Positions 16,224-18,583 of a stretch of 18,583 bases of DNA are shown here, piece after piece. The notes beneath the pieces were generated by a model, which saw only the letters and a list, made by a program, of their open reading frames with translations, was not told the DNA's origin and did no database searches. The stretch spans positions 29,076 to 47,658 of the forward strand of contig CAJUJJ010000017.1 of NCBI GenBank assembly GCA_910586765.1, in the 5' to 3' direction. Each line of letters starts with the position of its first letter. Within the stretch, counting starts at the first letter, position 1. This stretch comes from an uncultured Clostridia bacterium. Lineage in GTDB: Bacteria > Bacillota > Clostridia > Lachnospirales > Anaerotignaceae. The position numbers were made by a program, and so were the translations under genes.

Positions 16224-16275
16224 GGAACTTTTTACAAGGAAAAAGTTCCTCTCTTAACTAAAAATGCTTGTTTAT
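16222..16275 (+). repeat. Dispersed intergenic hairpin element, copy 2
   Basis: GAGGAACTTTTT (16222-16233) pairs with AAAAAGTTCCTC (16240-16251), loop ACAAGG, followed by AACTAAAAATGCTTGTTTA. The hairpin core and the AAAAATGCTT(A/G)TTTA tail match copy 1 at 4897-4958 in the opposite orientation. An ATAAAAGTTT string lies upstream of the hairpin in both copies. Copy 2 has the extra GC-rich hairpin inserted before it. Confidence 0.6.
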
Positions 16276-16308
16276 CCACTTCCATTTATTGTACCAACTG
16301 TTATACCT

Positions 16309-16337
16309 ATCATAACATATACCAGCTTTAAAATCAA
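16309..16337 (-). promoter_or_regulatory. Good sigma-A-like promoter facing the hairpin element
   Basis: On the minus strand TTGATT (16332-16337), a 17-bp gap and TATGAT (16309-16314). A transcript from here would run through both hairpins at 16201-16251 and on to the small ORF at 15939. It may drive that ORF with a long leader, or an RNA of its own. Confidence 0.45.
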
Positions 16338-16467
16338 GAGAAATACTTTAATATAACATATTAACAAATACAAAAATATCCTTTTTTCACAAATAAATTT
16401 ACCATTCTATTTTTATTACAAATAACAAAATTTATGAAACAACATGAATAAATATTGATATTCTCAT

Positions 16468-16501
16468 AAAAAATACCCTTATTACAAAAGTAATAAGGGT
16501 A
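16468..16501 (-). terminator. Rho-independent terminator of sstT
   Basis: The perfect 12-bp stem TACCCTTATTAC/GTAATAAGGGTA has a 4-nt loop. On the minus strand it is followed by TTTTTT (16468-16473). It lies 35 nt past the sstT stop codon. Confidence 0.9.
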
Positions 16502-16536
16502 GGTTTCGCACAACCAATATTAATATCAAAACACAA

Positions 16537-17760
16537 TTACCATTTAATTGGTTTTCCTTCTTTTTTCCATTGTCTAAATTCAGATGCTGCTGTAAACAAT
16601 GCGTCTGTAGAGGAGTTCAAACCTGTTTCACAAGAGTCTTGAATAACACCAATGATAAAACCAACACCTACTACCTGCATCGCAATATCTCCAGAAATAC
16701 CGAACAAAGAACAAGCCAAAGGAATTAAAAGCAATGAACCGCCTGCAACACCAGATGCACCACAAGCAGAAACTGCTGCTACAACGCTCAATATTATCGC
16801 TGTTGGAATGTCTACTGTAATACCTAATGTATGTACTGTTGCCAATGTCATAACTGTAATAGTGATTGCTGCACCTGCCATATTGATAGTTGCTCCTAAA
16901 GGAATAGATACAGAATAATTGTCTTCATCTAATCCTAATGACTGGCAAAGTGCCATATTAACAGGAATATTTGCTGCGGAACTTCTTGTGAAGAATGCAG
17001 TAATAAAACTTTCTCTTAAACATTTAAATACCAATGGATATGGATTGCTTCCCATTGTTATAAATACAATAATAGGATTTACAATAAATGCAACAACTGC
17101 CATAGAACCTACTAATACAATCAACAATTTTCCGTATGTTGTAAAAGTTCCAAGTCCATTTTCAGAAACAGTTGTAAATACTAAACCAAGTATACCAAAT
17201 GGTGCACAGCTAATTACCCATCTAACTGCCTGTGAAACTGCTTCAGAAAAATCCACAATACCTTTTTTTGTTGTTTCAGAAGCTGGTTTTAATGCTAAAC
17301 CAAATATAACTGCCCACGCCAATATACCAATATAGTTTGCATTGACAATAGAACCAATAGGATTTGCAACGATATTTAAAAGCAATGTTTTCAAAACTTC
17401 ACCTATACCACCAGGTGCTGCACTTCCTGATGCTGCTTCTGGCAATGTCAATGTAACTGGAAACAAAAAGCTCGCAATAACTGCAACAACTGCTGCTGAA
17501 AAAGTACCTACTAAATACAGTATAATAACTGTACCCATATTGCTCGCTCCGCCTTCTTTATGCTGTGCCAATGCTGCCATAACCAAGAAAAATACCAATA
17601 CAGGTGCAACTGCTTTTAAAGCATTTACAAAAATATCTCCCAATATACCAATAACAGATAAACTAGGAACTGCCATACCCAATATTGCACCAATTATCAT
17701 ACCGCCAATGATACGCTTTACTAAACTAATATTATTCCATTTTACAAGTATGTCTTTCAT
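16537..17760 (-). CDS. sstT: SstT-type Na+/serine-threonine symporter
   Basis: 407 residues, the usual SstT length, polytopic membrane protein of the dicarboxylate/amino acid:cation symporter family. Recognised by the N-terminus (WNNISLVKRIIGGMIIGAIL), the serine-rich motif FTRSSAANIPVN (257-268), the SIPLGATINMAGAAI motif (285-299) and the QDSCETGLNSSTDALF tail. It imports serine and threonine with sodium. The start is the ATG at 17760, preceded by AGGAGGG (17765-17771). It is monocistronic, with its own terminator and a promoter about 350 nt upstream, so the transcript has a long leader that may regulate it. It does not share an operon with the catabolic genes. Confidence 0.95.
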   Translation of the reverse strand: MKDILVKWNNISLVKRIIGGMIIGAILGMAVPSLSVIGILGDIFVNALKAVAPVLVFFLVMAALAQHKEGGASNMGTVIILYLVGTFSAAVVAVIASFLFPVTLTLPEAASGSAAPGGIGEVLKTLLLNIVANPIGSIVNANYIGILAWAVIFGLALKPASETTKKGIVDFSEAVSQAVRWVISCAPFGILGLVFTTVSENGLGTFTTYGKLLIVLVGSMAVVAFIVNPIIVFITMGSNPYPLVFKCLRESFITAFFTRSSAANIPVNMALCQSLGLDEDNYSVSIPLGATINMAGAAITITVMTLATVHTLGITVDIPTAIILSVVAAVSACGASGVAGGSLLLIPLACSLFGISGDIAMQVVGVGFIIGVIQDSCETGLNSSTDALFTAASEFRQWKKEGKPIKW

Positions 17761-18102
17761 ATTACCCTCCTATTTTATTATTTAAAAGGTTGTACGATGA
17801 TTTCTTTATGTAACAAAATTGATTGCTATTTTACATTTTACCTATCAAATAATTTTTAAAATACAGTTTTCCTATAAAATAGTATAATTATAATTGCGGT
17901 GATATTCCTTCACTATTTAAAAAATGAGAAATCTCTTGCGGCTTTTCGTTAAAAAACTGTACTTTATACTATTATTTTTTGTATGATATTATGAATATAA
18001 AAAGCAGAAGCTGCTATAATATTTTCCCCCCTCTGCTACAGCAAAATATTTTATTACACAAACACAAAACAACAAATTTTAACACTGTTATTAAAATTTG
18101 CT
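17761..18102 (-). ncRNA. Long structured 5' leader of sstT (candidate cis-regulatory RNA)
   Basis: The stretch between the TTGACT/TATAAT promoter and sstT has no credible ORF. From 5' to 3' on the minus strand it contains: a perfect 10-bp hairpin immediately after the predicted start (18100-18073); an 8-bp stem (18043-18050 with 18018-18025) that encloses a G6 run; a short AGCAG/CTGCT hairpin followed by TTTTTATA (18015-17997), a possible attenuator; then two crossing pairings, 17964-17973 with 17878-17887 (10 bp) and 17953-17961 with 17862-17870 (9 bp). CCGCAA occurs twice inside the crossed region. I recognise no known riboswitch or T-box sequence. Confidence 0.45.
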
Positions 18103-18108
18103 TATTTA

Positions 18109-18138
18109 ATTATATATGATGTTTTTCTACAAAGTCAA
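18109..18138 (-). promoter_or_regulatory. Sigma-A promoter upstream of sstT
   Basis: On the minus strand TTGACT (18133-18138), an 18-bp gap and a perfect TATAAT (18109-18114). This is the best consensus promoter in the window. The predicted transcription start near 18102 leaves about 340 nt before the sstT ATG. Confidence 0.7.
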
Positions 18139-18325
18139 TAGAAAAAACAAAAATAAAAAGACAATTTTTTCCCTTTTTAGCACAAATGTCCTTGTATAAA
18201 AAACATATCAAAAAAACTGCATAAAAAATAACATTTTTTCTATTTTTATTTTGATTTTAGCGTCAAAAAACATTCTTTTTACTTCAAAATAAAACTTCTC
18301 TTGTATAACAATACTAATTTTATAA

Positions 18326-18370
18326 AAAAAGAAGTAACTCCATATAAAACATATTTCATTACTTCTTTTT
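18326..18370 (-). terminator. Terminator of the truncated right-edge gene
   Basis: AAAAAGAAGTAA (18326-18337) and TTACTTCTTTTT (18359-18370) form a perfect 12-bp stem with a 21-nt loop. On the minus strand the stem ends in a T-run, 37 nt after the stop codon at 18408-18410. Confidence 0.7.
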
Positions 18371-18407
18371 GCTCTCTATTTATTTCTTACGAAATATGTA
18401 CTACAAA

Positions 18408-18583
18408 TTATTCAGCTTTTGCTGTATCTTCACTTTCAACTTTTGTTGTGTCATCGCTTTCTGTTTTTGTTTCATCTTTGTCTTCAGTTTTTGTTGTGTC
18501 ATCGCTTTCTGTTTTTGTTTCGTCTTTATCTTCTACTTTTGTTGTGTCATCGCTTTCTGTTTTTGTTTCGTCTTTGTCTTCTA
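18408..18583 (-). CDS. C-terminal tail of an unidentified protein with 16-residue Lys/Thr/Asp/Glu repeats, truncated
   Basis: Reading the minus strand from the right edge, one frame stays open for 57 codons and ends ...VESEDTAKAE-stop (stop at 18408-18410). It is made of the unit EDKDETKTESDDTTK(V/T), about three full copies plus a degenerate last copy. Absence of stops, strict 48-bp periodicity and a following terminator support a coding region that continues beyond the window. The tail is low-complexity, highly charged and probably disordered. The main body of the protein is not visible, so no function is offered. Confidence 0.75.
   Translation of the reverse strand, partial: EDKDETKTESDDTTKVEDKDETKTESDDTTKTEDKDETKTESDDTTKVESEDTAKAE
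18429..18583 (-). repeat. 48-bp coding tandem repeat at the right edge
   Basis: About three copies of a 48-bp unit encoding EDKDETKTESDDTTKV are visible and continue past the window edge. The copies differ by only a few bases. On the plus strand the unit contains TTTTGTTGTGTCATCGCTTT. Confidence 0.85.

Larger units (their letters stand above)
15940..16467. other. Gene-free hairpin-rich intergenic segment
   Basis: About 530 nt with no convincing ORF. It holds two minus-strand promoter-like sequences (15984-16011 and 16309-16337), an isolated GC-rich hairpin (16201-16223) and copy 2 of the dispersed hairpin element (16222-16275). The remainder is AT-rich without recognisable features. Confidence 0.6.

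Noticed and set aside
16652..17785. Three consecutive plus-strand ORFs opposite sstT
   Set aside because: They are antisense shadows of a well-conserved transporter, with proline/threonine-rich nonsense composition.
17890..17945. T-box leader for sstT
   Set aside because: The minus strand has AAGGAATATCACCGC, which only loosely resembles the T-box core and lacks the invariant TGGNACCGCG. No convincing terminator/antiterminator pair follows it.
17961..18024. Leader peptide starting at ATT/ATA after the G6 run upstream of sstT
   Set aside because: There is no accepted start codon at the right distance. The frame is short, AT-rich and has no run of serine or threonine codons.

Overview
The window is AT-rich DNA with strong Shine-Dalgarno sites (AGGAGG-type), SLH-domain anchoring, a lipoprotein-type binding protein and many short U-tailed hairpins. 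Together these point to a low-GC Gram-positive anaerobe, most likely a gut-type Clostridia/Lachnospirales relative. That placement is an inference from gene content and composition; no ribosomal or other marker gene is present.

Layout. (1) Positions 2-4744 (+) hold the 3' 1580 codons of a giant surface protein whose start lies outside the window: an acidic 12-residue tandem repeat, a right-handed beta-helix region, five InlB-type B repeats, a PDEPD(K/E)P(V/I)T stalk, a carboxypeptidase-regulatory-like Ig fold and three C-terminal SLH domains. (2) Positions 5022-6827 (-) encode a PrpR_N/AAA+/Fis regulator with a degenerate ATPase module. (3) Divergent from it, positions 7037-15639 (+) form an eight-gene catabolic and transport operon: iron-dependent alcohol dehydrogenase, PdxA-family dehydrogenase, DUF1537 four-carbon acid-sugar kinase, D-2-hydroxyacid dehydrogenase, the tripartite tricarboxylate transporter TctB-TctA-TctC, and a DapA-family aldolase, closed by a clear terminator. 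(4) Positions 15640-16470 hold back-to-back terminators, a 64-codon minus-strand ORF and a hairpin-rich repeat shared with the 4.9-kb region. (5) Positions 16537-17760 (-) encode an SstT-type Na+/serine-threonine symporter with its own terminator and a roughly 340-nt structured leader under a good sigma-A promoter. (6) Positions 18408-18583 (-) are the C-terminal end of an otherwise unseen protein with a 16-residue Lys/Thr/Asp/Glu repeat.

How the genes work together. The operon reads as an inducible uptake and degradation unit for a small hydroxy-carboxylate. TctC captures it, TctA/TctB import it, the DUF1537 kinase phosphorylates a four-carbon sugar acid, and the PdxA-family enzyme oxidises and decarboxylates it, as in the known D-threonate route to dihydroxyacetone phosphate. 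The Fe-ADH, the D-2-hydroxyacid dehydrogenase and the aldolase are not needed for that two-enzyme route, so the substrate or the entry steps probably differ from the described pathway. The divergent regulator is the obvious controller. It lacks the sigma-54 contact motif and the Walker B acidic pair, and the promoter gap has no -24/-12 element, so it probably acts at ordinary sigma-A promoters.

The most unusual items are this degenerate regulator with its unassigned operon, and the sstT leader, whose complementary arms are in crossing (pseudoknot-like) order.
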